Source of the DNA: Bacteroidales bacterium
Lineage (GTDB): Bacteria; Bacteroidota; Bacteroidia; Bacteroidales; UBA932
Length of the DNA: 36,157 bases
NCBI GenBank assembly: GCA_017469425.1
Contig: JAFUGJ010000009.1
Coordinates: forward strand, 1-36,157
Direction of reading: 5' to 3'
Shown: one piece after another, positions 1 through 7,891 of the stretch
Layout: every line of letters starts with the position of its first letter
Position numbering within the stretch: the stretch's first letter is position 1
The notes under the pieces: model-generated
Databases searched by the model: none
Told to the model about the DNA's origin: nothing
Seen by the model: only the letters and a program-made list of their open reading frames with translations
Position numbers and translations under genes: made by a program

Positions 1-641
1 CCGAAAAGCAGGGTGCGAAGCTCCGTAACGCTCCCTGCGTAAGACCAGTCCTGTGAGGGCGCCATGGCCCTGTATCCCCATCCTACGGCGATTGCCGAAA
101 CGCCGCCATTGATGGCTGTCTGCATGTCGGTGCCGGAATCTCCTACGAACACTGCATCCGAGCGGGAAAGCCCCGATGCCCTAAGCACCTCTCCCACAAT
201 TTCCGGGTCCGGCTTTAGCGGGTATCCGTCACGGTTCCCGAGAATGGCGACGAACGGTATCCCCGGGAAGAACTCTGCAACCAGGTGCTCCGTTCCTGCC
301 TGGAATTTATTGGATGCCACGGCCATGCGCACTCCCGCTGCGTGAAGGTCCTGCAGTAGTTCCACGATTCCGGGGTAGGGATGCGTGTGGACATCGATGT
401 GGGAGTTGTAGTATGCCTTGAAGTCGGCCAGGGCCTCGTCGACAAGGCTTTCCGCCGAGCCGTCCGGAAGGGCCTGCGTTACAAGGTTCCGGATGCCATG
501 GCCTACCATTCGCCTGTATTCTTTCATGTCGTGCAGGGGAAAGCCGCGCAGGCTCAAGGCGTGATTTACGGCTGCACCCAGGTCTTCAATAGTGTCTATG
601 AGAGTTCCGTCAAGGTCGAAGATGACCAGATTATATTTCAT
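1..641 (-). CDS. gph: HAD-superfamily phosphatase, phosphoglycolate phosphatase-like (3' end cut by window edge)
   Basis: This is a haloacid-dehalogenase-type phosphohydrolase, most like phosphoglycolate phosphatase, which removes phosphate from 2-phosphoglycolate in the cytoplasm. The frame stays open from the start codon to the window edge. It shows all HAD motifs in order: the nucleophile motif FDLDGTL with its two aspartates near the N-terminus, the motif II serine in VASNKF, the motif III lysine in LKPDPEI, and the acidic motif IV FVGDSGTD. About 213 residues are visible and the family is usually 210-225, so only a few C-terminal residues should be missing. Three in-frame ATGs exist, at 656, 650 and 641. 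I chose 641 because it gives the usual MKYNLVIFDLDGTL start and leaves a short leader after the -7 box at 667-674. It is divergent from the SIS gene. The substrate is uncertain, because HAD phosphatases are promiscuous and beta-phosphoglucomutase-like relatives look similar. Confidence 0.85.
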   Translation of the reverse strand, partial: MKYNLVIFDLDGTLIDTIEDLGAAVNHALSLRGFPLHDMKEYRRMVGHGIRNLVTQALPDGSAESLVDEALADFKAYYNSHIDVHTHPYPGIVELLQDLHAAGVRMAVASNKFQAGTEHLVAEFFPGIPFVAILGNRDGYPLKPDPEIVGEVLRASGLSRSDAVFVGDSGTDMQTAINGGVSAIAVGWGYRAMAPSQDWSYAGSVTELRTLLF

Positions 642-666
642 GTTCTGCATAACCATTCGCGAGGCG

Positions 667-674
667 CAAATTTA
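667..674 (-). promoter_or_regulatory. Bacteroidales -7 promoter element for the HAD phosphatase
   Basis: The minus strand reads TAAATTTG, an exact match to the TAnnTTTG -7 element of Bacteroidota sigma-ABfr promoters. The predicted start site falls near 661, about 20 nt upstream of the chosen ATG at 641. No convincing -33 TTTG is at the usual spacing. Confidence 0.55.
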
Positions 675-715
675 CTAAATTCTTCTCAAGTTCTTTTCCT
701 TTGTGATAGTTTTAG

Positions 716-723
716 TATATTTG
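716..723 (+). promoter_or_regulatory. Bacteroidales -7 promoter element for the SIS/GHMP/mutarotase cassette
   Basis: TATATTTG matches TAnnTTTG exactly. The predicted start site is near 728, leaving a leader of about 19 nt before the ATG at 747. It is back to back with the HAD promoter, so this 100-nt gap is a divergent promoter region. Confidence 0.6.
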
Positions 724-746
724 CATAGATATAGTTAATCTTTATT

Positions 747-1754
747 ATGAACCTGAAAGAAACCAAGTACAGCCAGTTCCATCTCTGCAGGGAAATGATG
801 GACACCGTAGATGTCATACGCAAGTTCAATCCGGCAGATGCCGATTTTATCGTAGATTCCGCCAGGAAAACCGGACATATCCTTTTCTCGGGGGAGGGCT
901 CCAGCCGCATCATGCCGGCAAAGAACGCCATCCGCAAGGCCCTCAAGTGGGGGATTCCTGTCGTAACCCATACCGAAGGCTCCCACCAGGCAAGCGAGTA
1001 CGAGCTTGGCAATTACACCGTGCTGTGCGATTCCAATTCCGGCCGCACCAAAGAAACCCTCATGCTTGCAAACCAGCTGAAGGCTGCCGGTCATAAAGAC
1101 TTCTTCGGCGTAACCGCAAACGACGGCACTCCTCTTGCCGAAGTGTGTGTCAAGACCCATGTGCTCGGCTGCGGTTGGGAAGAAGCCGTTGCCGCTACCA
1201 AGAGCGTTGCAGAGCAGGCCCTTCTTTTTGAAAGCGTGGTATGGAAGCTCGCCGGAAAAGACATCGCTTCTGCCCTGAAGACTCTGCCCGAGAAGGTTGA
1301 GCAGGCCCTTACCCTGAACATCCCCGCTGAAGTTGTGGAGTGGGTCCGTGGCGCAAAGACCATCTATTTTGCAGGAATGAACGACGGTGTCACCGAGGAA
1401 CTAACCCTTAAGACCAACGAAATCACCCGCCGCAAGAGCGACTTCCTTGAGGGAACCTACGCCCTTCATGGTCCGGAAGAGGTGATGGAGGACGGCGATG
1501 TCGTTTTCGTGGTGAATCCCATCGAAAGCGAATATGCAAAATATCAGACCGTGTTCGGCGGCGCAAATGTCCATGTCGTTGCCATCGATACAAAGCAGAC
1601 CCCCTTCACCACTATCGTGGTGCCCGATGCCGGAGAGCTTCAGGCTTATGTATATCTCTGTGCAGGCTGGAACCTTCTGGTGGAGATTGCAAGTGCCGAC
1701 GGCATCAACCTCGACAAGCCTACCCGCGCCCGCAAAGTTGGTAACGAAATGTAG
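747..1754 (+). CDS. SIS-domain sugar-phosphate isomerase/deaminase-like protein
   Basis: This 335-residue protein has two SIS (sugar isomerase) folds, as in AgaS and the isomerase half of GlmS, which act on phosphorylated ketoses or aminosugars. The first SIS half shows a phosphate-binding GEGSSRIMPAKNA stretch near residues 49-61 and a second serine-rich patch, CDSNSGRTKET, near 92-102. The segment WEEAVAATKSVAEQALL near 145-161 matches the typical sugar-phosphate-binding helix (ATKS.. pattern). The second half, from about residue 195, repeats the fold (FAGMNDGVTEELTLKTNEI). It is 5 nt upstream of the fused cytidylyltransferase/GHMP kinase and clearly in one transcription unit with it. I infer it supplies or interconverts a sugar phosphate for that enzyme. 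The substrate is unknown, and AgaS-like ketose isomerase or GlmS-like deaminase would both fit. Confidence 0.8.
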   Translation: MNLKETKYSQFHLCREMMDTVDVIRKFNPADADFIVDSARKTGHILFSGEGSSRIMPAKNAIRKALKWGIPVVTHTEGSHQASEYELGNYTVLCDSNSGRTKETLMLANQLKAAGHKDFFGVTANDGTPLAEVCVKTHVLGCGWEEAVAATKSVAEQALLFESVVWKLAGKDIASALKTLPEKVEQALTLNIPAEVVEWVRGAKTIYFAGMNDGVTEELTLKTNEITRRKSDFLEGTYALHGPEEVMEDGDVVFVVNPIESEYAKYQTVFGGANVHVVAIDTKQTPFTTIVVPDAGELQAYVYLCAGWNLLVEIASADGINLDKPTRARKVGNEM

Positions 1755-1759
1755 CTGTC

Positions 1760-2965
1760 ATGCCTAAAAAAGTATTTGTTTCCGGTTGTTACGACCTGCT
1801 GCACAGTGGGCATGTGGAGTTTTTCCGCCAGGCTTCGCAGTTCGGCGACCTCTATGTCGGAATAGGTTCCGACGCCACTGTGCTCCACTACAAGAACCAC
1901 AAGACCCTGTATCCCGAGCAGGAGCGCCTGTTCATGGTAAAAAGCATCAAGTATGTGAAGGATGCTTTCATCAACCAGGGTGACGGCGTGATGGACTTCA
2001 TCCCTACGGTGGAAGCCCTGAAGCCGGATGTGTTCGTGGTGAATGCCGACGGAAGCAATGAGCAAAAGCGCCGTTTCTGCGAGGAGCGGGGGATTGAGTA
2101 TGTCGTCCTGCAGCGCACCCCGGCATCCGGACTCAAGGCACGCTCGTCCACCGACCTGAAAGCGGAAAGTTCCCGTATTCCTACGCGTCTCGACCTTGCA
2201 GGCACCTGGATCGACCAGCCCTATGTGAGCTATCTCGCTCCCGGCTGGGCCATCACCATCAGCCTCGAACCCACCTTCGAAGTGCGCGAGCGCTGCGGGC
2301 TCAGTACCAGCACCCGCAACATGATAAAGAAGATATGGCCTGTGAAACTTCCGGACATGGAACCCGAAATGCTGGCAAAGCTGGTGTTCTGTTTCGAGAA
2401 CGACCCCGAGCGCAGCGACGGCATCATCTCCGGAGCCCAGGACAGCATAGGAATCTGCATGCCCGGTCTTGCGCGCCACTATTACAACAACCGTTTCTGG
2501 CCTGAAAAAATCGAGAGCTGCACCGACGAAAAGGTGCTCGCATGGCTGGAAGGCCATCTTGCGATGATTCCGCTCTCCCCCCGCAAGCCGGGTTGCAGCG
2601 TGATAGCAGGCCGCGACATTAACGAAGACAAGGTAAACGACCTTGCCGATGCCGCCGACGATTGCTGGAAAGCCATCCTTGCAATGGACCTCAATGCTTT
2701 TGCCGCCGCGTATAGGGCAAGTTTCGCAGCCCAGATTGCCATGTTCCCCGCCATGGTGAACCCCGTGGTGAATGGAGAAGCGGAGCCCCGGCCCGAGAAT
2801 TCGGTGCAGCCCGCCATAGACCGCTGGTCGGCGGAGCCCGGCGTGCTTGCATGGAAGATGCCCGGTGCCGGTGGCGGCGGTTATCTCGCCCTCGTGGTGG
2901 ACGATGCCGCAAGCTTTGCCGCAGCCCATGAAGAAGCCATAACCCTTACCATACGCCGCAAATAA
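1760..2965 (+). CDS. Bifunctional cytidylyltransferase-like / GHMP sugar kinase-like fusion protein
   Basis: This 401-residue protein fuses two enzymes. Residues 1-125 form a cytidylyltransferase-like (TIGR00125/RfaE-C type) nucleotidyltransferase with the HxGH signature in YDLLHSGHVEF (His15, His18) near the N-terminus. Residues 138-401 form a GHMP-family sugar kinase. RIPTRLDLAGTWIDQP (139-154) is the N-terminal substrate strand, GLSTST (180-185) corresponds to the glycine/serine ATP loop, and KMPGAGGGGYL (366-376) is the C-terminal GHMP motif. The kinase half is short (about 260 residues versus 320-350 usually). The logic resembles Bacteroides Fkp, where kinase and nucleotidyltransferase are joined to activate a free sugar, but domain order and families differ. 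I infer phosphorylation and nucleotide activation of a sugar whose anomer the downstream mutarotase supplies. Neither the sugar nor the nucleotide can be told from sequence. Confidence 0.8.
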   Translation: MPKKVFVSGCYDLLHSGHVEFFRQASQFGDLYVGIGSDATVLHYKNHKTLYPEQERLFMVKSIKYVKDAFINQGDGVMDFIPTVEALKPDVFVVNADGSNEQKRRFCEERGIEYVVLQRTPASGLKARSSTDLKAESSRIPTRLDLAGTWIDQPYVSYLAPGWAITISLEPTFEVRERCGLSTSTRNMIKKIWPVKLPDMEPEMLAKLVFCFENDPERSDGIISGAQDSIGICMPGLARHYYNNRFWPEKIESCTDEKVLAWLEGHLAMIPLSPRKPGCSVIAGRDINEDKVNDLADAADDCWKAILAMDLNAFAAAYRASFAAQIAMFPAMVNPVVNGEAEPRPENSVQPAIDRWSAEPGVLAWKMPGAGGGGYLALVVDDAASFAAAHEEAITLTIRRK

Positions 2966-2967
2966 TC

Positions 2968-3303
2968 ATGAAACGCTACTGCCAAACCCTTGAATTGATG
3001 GATGATCCGGACATGATCCGGCGTTACTGCGATGTGCACAAACATGTCTGGCCCGAAATCATGGAAGGCCAGAAGCAGGTCGGAATCCTGGATATGCAGA
3101 TATTCCGCCGCGGCACCCATGTGTTCATGATTTGCGACACGGTTGACGACTTCGAATGGGAGCGTGATTGGGAGCGCCTTGGCGCCATGCCCCGTCAGGC
3201 GGAATGGGAAGCCTTCGTGGCTAAGGCGCAGGGTGCAGACCCTTCGCTTCCGAGCCACAAGAAATGGCGTCTGATGGAAAAAATATTTGAATTGGAAAAG
3301 TAG
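2968..3303 (+). CDS. L-rhamnose mutarotase family protein (RhaM-like; L-fucose/L-rhamnose anomerase)
   Basis: The 111-residue length and the HKHVWPEI segment (His24 to Ile31) match the HNPIWPEL core of RhaM/YiiL-type mutarotases, where the histidine is catalytic. These dimeric alpha/beta-barrel proteins convert alpha and beta anomers of 6-deoxysugars such as L-rhamnose; related Bacteroidota proteins are called type 2 fucose mutarotases. The C-terminus (LMEKIFELEK) matches the family's conserved EVFYL-type end. The gene starts 2 nt after the GHMP fusion gene stops, so the two are almost certainly co-translated. That supports a role of providing the anomer used by the kinase. The stop codon lies inside the terminator stem. 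The sugar is not determined. Confidence 0.85.
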   Translation: MKRYCQTLELMDDPDMIRRYCDVHKHVWPEIMEGQKQVGILDMQIFRRGTHVFMICDTVDDFEWERDWERLGAMPRQAEWEAFVAKAQGADPSLPSHKKWRLMEKIFELEK

Positions 3304-3319
3304 CGGCAACGCTACTTTT
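3296..3319. terminator. Bidirectional intrinsic terminator between the mutarotase and acyl-CoA synthetase genes
   Basis: There is a perfect 10-bp stem, aaaagtagcg (3296-3305) with cgctactttt (3310-3319), closed by a GCAA (GNRA) tetraloop. A T-run continues to 3322 on the plus strand and the A-run gives U's on the minus strand. It overlaps the stop codons of both convergent genes (TAG at 3301-3303 and, on the minus strand, TAG at 3314-3312). Confidence 0.85.
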
Positions 3320-5021
3320 TTTCGTCACCCTTGGAATTCTTGTAGAGGAAGCGGCGTATCTTCTGCGTCGCAGTCTTCTCGAAGGGCTCCTTCATTGCAT
3401 CCACCTCGCTTACCTGTGAATTCTTGCCCAGGAGTTTGTTGATGTTCTCCATGAGCGAGGCCGTGCGTGCCTGCAGGGTCTCATAGAACTTGTCTTCCTC
3501 GGCGAGATTCCAGTCCAGCACATTGTCTTCGAACTTCACCAGGGCGACCAACTTGCCGTCGCGCTCAACCACCAGGCTTTCGCTCACGCCTTCTTCGTTG
3601 TTGATGAGCTGTTCGATTTCTTCTGGATAGATGTTCTCGCCGGAGGCGCCCAGGATTGTGTTGTTGAGGCGTCCTTTGATGTAGTAGTTGCCGTATTTGT
3701 CAACCGATGCAATGTCGTTGGTGTGGAACCAGCCGTCGTCGTCGATGACACTCATGGTGCGTTCCGGGTCCTTGTAGTAGCCGAGCATCACATTGTCGCC
3801 CCGGCAGACTATTTCGCCTTCGCCGGTTTCAGGGTCGACATTGTCCAGCCTCACATCCACCTTGCAGGAGGGGATACCGATGGAACCCACTATGGTGCGG
3901 CCTACCATGGCGTTGCACACCAGCGGTGCGCATTCGGTAAGGCCGTAGCCGATGGCATAGGGGAAGTGGCATTTCTTCAGAAAACTTTCCACTGCGGGGT
4001 CAAGCTTGCTTCCGCCCACTCCGAAGAAATGGAGCTTGCCCCCGAAGCTCTTGTAAAGGCGCCCTCCCACGAGGCGGTAGAACAGCCATGGGATGTTTTT
4101 GCGTATCCAAGTAAGGGTGCGGCTCTTGTCGACCGTGGGTACGATGCTCTTCTTGTAAACCTTTTCGATGATGAGCGGCACGGCGCACATCACAGTAGGG
4201 CGCAGCTGCTTCATCGTTGCCATCAGCACCGACGGGGTAGGGGGCTTCTGTATGTAGTACACGCAGGCTCCCACATAAATGGGATAGAGGCATCCGATAG
4301 CCATCTCGTAGGTATGTGCCATGGGAAGGATGCTCAGGAACCTGTCTTTGGAGTAGCACCTTTCCGCCTTGTGCGAAGCCATGATGTTCTGGCAGAGGTT
4401 GCGGTGGCTAAGCATCACTCCTTTTGCCTTTCCTGTGGTGCCGGAAGTGTAGATGATGGCGGCGAGTTCGTCGGCGGTAGGGGCTTTTACCCATCCGTCG
4501 CACTGGAAGGCATCTTTTTCCTTTTTTATTATGTCGAAGGTTTCGATGTCGATTACGAGGGTGAGCATGTCGATGCACTCCTGGCTCAGCTTGGGCAGGA
4601 GGCGCTTGGAGATGTAAATGACTTTGCTCTCGGAGTGCCTGAGGATGTTGGTAATCTCATTCTCCGAACTGTCGGGCAGGATGGGGATGGCTACGCGCCC
4701 GAATGCGGTGGCGGTGAAGAATGCCACGGTCCAGTTGGGCATGTTCTGCGAGAGTATCGCAACCTTGTCGCCCGAACTGACGCCAAAGCGCGATAGGCGC
4801 AGCGACTCCCTGTCGCAGACATCGCGAAAGCGTGCGTAGCTGTATTCCTGGCTGCCGTCGGTATAGCGGTTGAGCGTGCGTTTTGCAAAGCGTTCGGTGG
4901 AATTTTCGAAAAGTTCGCGAAGCGTCTGCGGATAGCGGTCGCGGCGCGACGGAAGCAGGCGAAGGGGGTTCCATCTGCGGAAAACATTCCTTATCCTGTA
5001 GGGGTGTTTGTGTTTTCTCAT
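3312..5021 (-). CDS. AMP-binding long-chain fatty acyl-CoA synthetase / acyl-ACP synthetase family
   Basis: This 569-residue member of the ANL adenylate-forming family activates a carboxylic acid with ATP and transfers it to CoA (or ACP). Visible motifs are the P-loop-like YTSGTTGKAKG (191-201), the A5-type GYGLTECAP (358-366), the A7/A8 stretch WFHTNDIASVDKYGNYYIKG followed by NIYPEEIEQ, and a C-terminal KIRRFLY lysine region. The basic N-terminus (MRKHKHPYRIR) carries no signal peptide. It sits 9 nt downstream of the lipid acyltransferase gene and probably shares a transcript with it and parE. A joint role in acyl chain activation and phospholipid or lipid A remodelling is inferred. The family call is firm; chain length and acceptor are not known. 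Confidence 0.88.
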   Translation of the reverse strand: MRKHKHPYRIRNVFRRWNPLRLLPSRRDRYPQTLRELFENSTERFAKRTLNRYTDGSQEYSYARFRDVCDRESLRLSRFGVSSGDKVAILSQNMPNWTVAFFTATAFGRVAIPILPDSSENEITNILRHSESKVIYISKRLLPKLSQECIDMLTLVIDIETFDIIKKEKDAFQCDGWVKAPTADELAAIIYTSGTTGKAKGVMLSHRNLCQNIMASHKAERCYSKDRFLSILPMAHTYEMAIGCLYPIYVGACVYYIQKPPTPSVLMATMKQLRPTVMCAVPLIIEKVYKKSIVPTVDKSRTLTWIRKNIPWLFYRLVGGRLYKSFGGKLHFFGVGGSKLDPAVESFLKKCHFPYAIGYGLTECAPLVCNAMVGRTIVGSIGIPSCKVDVRLDNVDPETGEGEIVCRGDNVMLGYYKDPERTMSVIDDDGWFHTNDIASVDKYGNYYIKGRLNNTILGASGENIYPEEIEQLINNEEGVSESLVVERDGKLVALVKFEDNVLDWNLAEEDKFYETLQARTASLMENINKLLGKNSQVSEVDAMKEPFEKTATQKIRRFLYKNSKGDEKK

Positions 5022-5030
5022 GTTTGAAGT

Positions 5031-5612
5031 TTAGTTGGTCAGGTATTTGTCTTTATGCTTGCCCACCAGGCCGAGCGAAGCGTAGTGCTTCTGCACGGTT
5101 TCCAGGTCGGCCTTGATGTCGCCGCTGAGTTCGAGCTTCTGCCCGCAGCTCACGCGCTTGGTGCCCCAGTCGAAATATCCCGCATACACGGGCACTCCGG
5201 TTTCGGCTGCAATCTTGAGGGCCCCTGCCTTCCAACGGCGCACGGGTTTGCGCGTGCCTTCGGGGGCGATGGCGAGCTTGAATACATCATCCTGCTCCAT
5301 CTGCTCAATGAGGCTGCGAAGGAGCGTAGAAGCATTGCTGCGGTCGACGGGTATGCATCCGCAGGCCCGGAGAATGGGCCCGAGGGGCCAGAAGAAAAGC
5401 TCTTTCTTTATCATCACATGGGCCACATCCCCGAAGCTGGTGTAAAATAGATAGGAAATTACGAAATCCCAGAAACTGGTGTGCGGAGCACCCAGGACTA
5501 TGGCTTTTTTCTCGGGGATTGCTCCACCCACGGGAGTCCATCCGAGCCTGCGCAGACACCAGCCGCAGAAATTCGCCCAGGTTTTGCTGTATGAAGTCTT
5601 GTTCTTTGCCAT
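5031..5612 (-). CDS. 1-acyl-glycerol-3-phosphate acyltransferase-like (PlsC superfamily) protein
   Basis: This 193-residue protein is of the lysophosphatidic-acid acyltransferase superfamily. It has the catalytic HX4D motif as APHTSFWDF and the acyl-acceptor motif APEGTRKPV, in the expected order and spacing. It is shorter than full PlsC (about 240) and lacks an obvious N-terminal membrane anchor, like the compact Bacteroidales forms. The start ATG (5612-5610) overlaps the parE stop by one base (TGATG), so it is translationally coupled to parE. A longer open frame extends upstream but only reads through parE in another phase, so I rejected it. It is followed at 9 nt by an acyl-CoA synthetase gene, which suggests the pair makes an acyl donor and transfers it to a lipid. 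The exact acceptor is unknown. Confidence 0.85.
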   Translation of the reverse strand: MAKNKTSYSKTWANFCGWCLRRLGWTPVGGAIPEKKAIVLGAPHTSFWDFVISYLFYTSFGDVAHVMIKKELFFWPLGPILRACGCIPVDRSNASTLLRSLIEQMEQDDVFKLAIAPEGTRKPVRRWKAGALKIAAETGVPVYAGYFDWGTKRVSCGQKLELSGDIKADLETVQKHYASLGLVGKHKDKYLTN

Positions 5613-7515
5613 CAGTTGAAGTCTATGTCTTCGAGTTCCTTTTCGCTCTTGAGGTTGCCGCGCAGCCAGTTCTGGCGCTCTATGGTGTTGTCTCCCATGT
5701 AGAATTCCATGATTTCGGCAATGGATTCCTCTTCCGCAAGGCTGACTTCGTCGAGGCGCATGCCTTCTCCGATGAAGTCGGCGAACTCGTCGGACGAAAT
5801 CTCTCCGAGACCTTTGAACCGGGTGATTTCCACCTTGTTTTTGAGGGCGGCGATTGCTTCTTCCTTCTCTTCGATGGAGTAGCAGTAGCGGTTCTCCTGC
5901 TTGTTGCGCACGCGGAATAGGGGAGTCTGCAGGATGTGCACATGCCCGCGGCGGATGAGGTCGGGGTAGTATTTCATGAAGAAGGTGCACACCAGCATGC
6001 GGATGTGCATGCCGTCGTTATCGGCATCGGTTGCCACGATGATGTTGTTGTAGCGGAGGTTTCGATGTCGTCCTCCACTCCGAGGGCGGAGATGAGCAGG
6101 TTGAGCTCTTCGTTTTCCGCAATCTTCTTGCGGCTTTCCTTGTAGGAATTGATGGGTTTTCCCCGCAGGCTGAACACTGCCTGATAGTTTGCGTTGCGGG
6201 CCTTGGTGATGGTTCCGCTTGCGGAGTCGCCCTCGGTGATGAAGATGCTTGAGCGCTCTATGTTCTCGGCGTTCTTCTCGTTGATTTTGTCGTTGAAATG
6301 GAAACGGCAGTCGCGCAGCTTGCGGTTGTACACATTCGCCTTCTTGTTGCGCTCGCGGGTCTTTTTCTGTATGCCGGAAATCTCCTCGCGCTCTTTCTGC
6401 GACGACTTGATTTTCTCTTCGATTATCGGCACCAGGTCCTTGTGGATGCGCAGGTAATTGTCCAGCTGCTTGCCCACGAAGTCGTTCACATAGCTGCGTA
6501 TGGTGGGGCCCACATCGAGCTTGAGCGTGCCGTGCTCGTCGTGGGTCTGCTTTTCCCACATGTAGTTGGAACCGAGCTTGGTCTTGGTCTGGCCTTCGAA
6601 GTTCGGTTCCTGAATCTGGATGCTGATGGCCCCGACGATTCCCTGGCGGCAGTCTTCGGGAGCATAGTTTTTCTTGAAGAACTCCTTGAAGGTCTTGGCG
6701 ATGGCTTCGCGGTATGCTGCGAGATGCGTGCCTCCGTCGCGGGTGTTCTGCCCGTTCACGAAGGAGGATATGTTTTCGCCATAGGCGTTGCCGTGGCTCA
6801 GCACAATCTCTATGTCCTCGCCCTCCAGGTGGATGGGGGGATAGAGCGGAGCTTCTGACATGTTCTCGTTCACGAGGTCCAGAAGGCCGTTTTCGCTCTT
6901 GTAGGGGGTGCCGTTGAAGTTGAGCGTAAGACCCTTTTTGAGGTAGGAATAGTTCTTCATCATGGTTTCGACGAAGTCGAAGTTGTATTCGAACTTGCCG
7001 AACATCATGGGGTCGGGGAAGAAGCTTACCAGAGTGCCGCTCTTTTCCTTGGAAGGTCCTTTCCCGCTGTCTTTCAGCTCTCCGCGCTCGAATGTGGCCC
7101 AGGAGCACTCTCCGTCACGGTAGGAACATACATGGAAGCTCTCCGAAAGGGCGTTCACAGCCTTGGTTCCCACGCCGTTGAGGCCGACGCTCTTCTTGAA
7201 TACCTTGTCGTCGAACTTGCCGCCGGTGTTCAGGATGCTCACGGCCTTCACGACGGAGTCCAGAGGGATGCCGCGGCCGAAGTCGCGCACTGTAACCTTG
7301 TTTTCCTTTATCTCTACATTAACCTGCTTGCCGAAGCCCATCGCAAACTCGTCCACCGAGTTGTCGATGATTTCCTTGAGCAGTACATAGATGCCGTCGC
7401 CGGGGTTGTTGCCGTTGCCAAGGCGCCCGATATACATGCCGGGGCGCAGGCGGACATGCTGCACGCCTTCAAGGGTACGGATGTTATCGTCTGTATAGTT
7501 CAAATTCTCAGGCAT
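5612..7515 (-). CDS. parE: DNA topoisomerase IV subunit B (ParE), with an apparent single-base frameshift
   Basis: This is the ATPase/TOPRIM subunit of topoisomerase IV, which decatenates chromosomes. In the first phase (7515 to about 6058) the GHKL motifs are clear: [15 protein letters not shown] and [14 protein letters not shown], then the transducer, then [15 protein letters not shown] and [11 protein letters not shown]. After ALGVEDDIE, near 6058-6062, the phase is lost. The continuation ([19 protein letters not shown] and the C-terminus ending EDIDFN) lies in another phase down to the stop at 5614-5612. Adding one A to the AAA run in the sequence gaaacctccgc restores a 634-residue protein, the normal ParE length. 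The gene is essential and otherwise intact, so a sequencing or assembly error is the likely cause. ParE rather than GyrB is chosen on the Bacteroidales-type N-terminus and the short C-terminus. Confidence 0.85.
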
Positions 7516-7519
7516 TCTA

Positions 7520-7527
7520 CAAAAATA
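7520..7527 (-). promoter_or_regulatory. -7 promoter element directly before parE
   Basis: The minus strand reads TATTTTTG, matching TAnnTTTG. Its last base is only 5 nt from the A of the parE ATG (7515), so transcription from it would start at or beside the start codon, giving a leaderless message. It lies in an A/T run, so a chance match is possible. Confidence 0.4.
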
Positions 7528-7539
7528 ATAAAAAAAGCG

Positions 7540-7887
7540 CTATTTCACTACTCCCCGGAGGTGCAGTACGACGGGTTTGCGTATGTCGGACAGATAGACG
7601 GTGACGGTCTTGTCGAAAGGGTAGGGACCATCTTCATTGGAGTAGGTGGCCTCGATGGTGCCTTTTTCGCCCTTTTCGAGGGTGGTGCGGGTCCAGCGCA
7701 CATTGGTGCAGCCGCAGGATGAGATGGCGGAAAGTATGGTGAGAGGCCCGTCGCCTACATTGGTGACGGTGAACCGGCATTCCTGCGGACCGGCATCCTT
7801 CGAAACCGTTCCGAAATCGTGTACCGTGCGGTCGAATTCGGCCCGGCCTCCTATCAGGACCGTAAGAAGAATCAGCAATATTTTCAT
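7540..7887 (-). CDS. DUF1573 domain exported protein
   Basis: This 115-residue protein has an N-terminal signal peptide (MKILLILLTVLIGGRA) followed by one DUF1573 domain, an immunoglobulin-like fold common in Bacteroidota exported proteins. Family hallmarks are FDRTVHDFGTVSKDAG, the F-x-V-T-N-V-G-D strand, the SSCGCT cysteine motif and a TATYSNED-type segment (here IEATYSNEDG). The function of the family is unknown; it is thought to be periplasmic or surface-associated. It lies 24 nt upstream of parE on the same strand, but parE has its own -7 match, so co-transcription is uncertain. Its own -7 box (7892-7899) is 5 nt from the ATG, which again implies a leaderless transcript. Confidence 0.85.
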   Translation of the reverse strand: MKILLILLTVLIGGRAEFDRTVHDFGTVSKDAGPQECRFTVTNVGDGPLTILSAISSCGCTNVRWTRTTLEKGEKGTIEATYSNEDGPYPFDKTVTVYLSDIRKPVVLHLRGVVK

Positions 7888-7891
7888 ATTG

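Noticed and set aside
1646-2929. 427-residue antisense frame opposite the cytidylyltransferase-GHMP gene
   Set aside because: High GC3 removes stops on the opposite strand; the translation is His-rich with no domain and the plus-strand gene is certain.
6055-6065. Programmed -1 frameshift in parE
   Set aside because: The site (atcgaaacctcc) does not fit the X-XXY-YYZ slippery pattern, and ParE is not known to use recoding.
5612-7108. Long minus-strand open frame with a basic, Arg-rich translation overlapping parE
   Set aside because: Only its last part, below about 6058, is real ParE after the frameshift; the upper part is an out-of-phase shadow with no domain.
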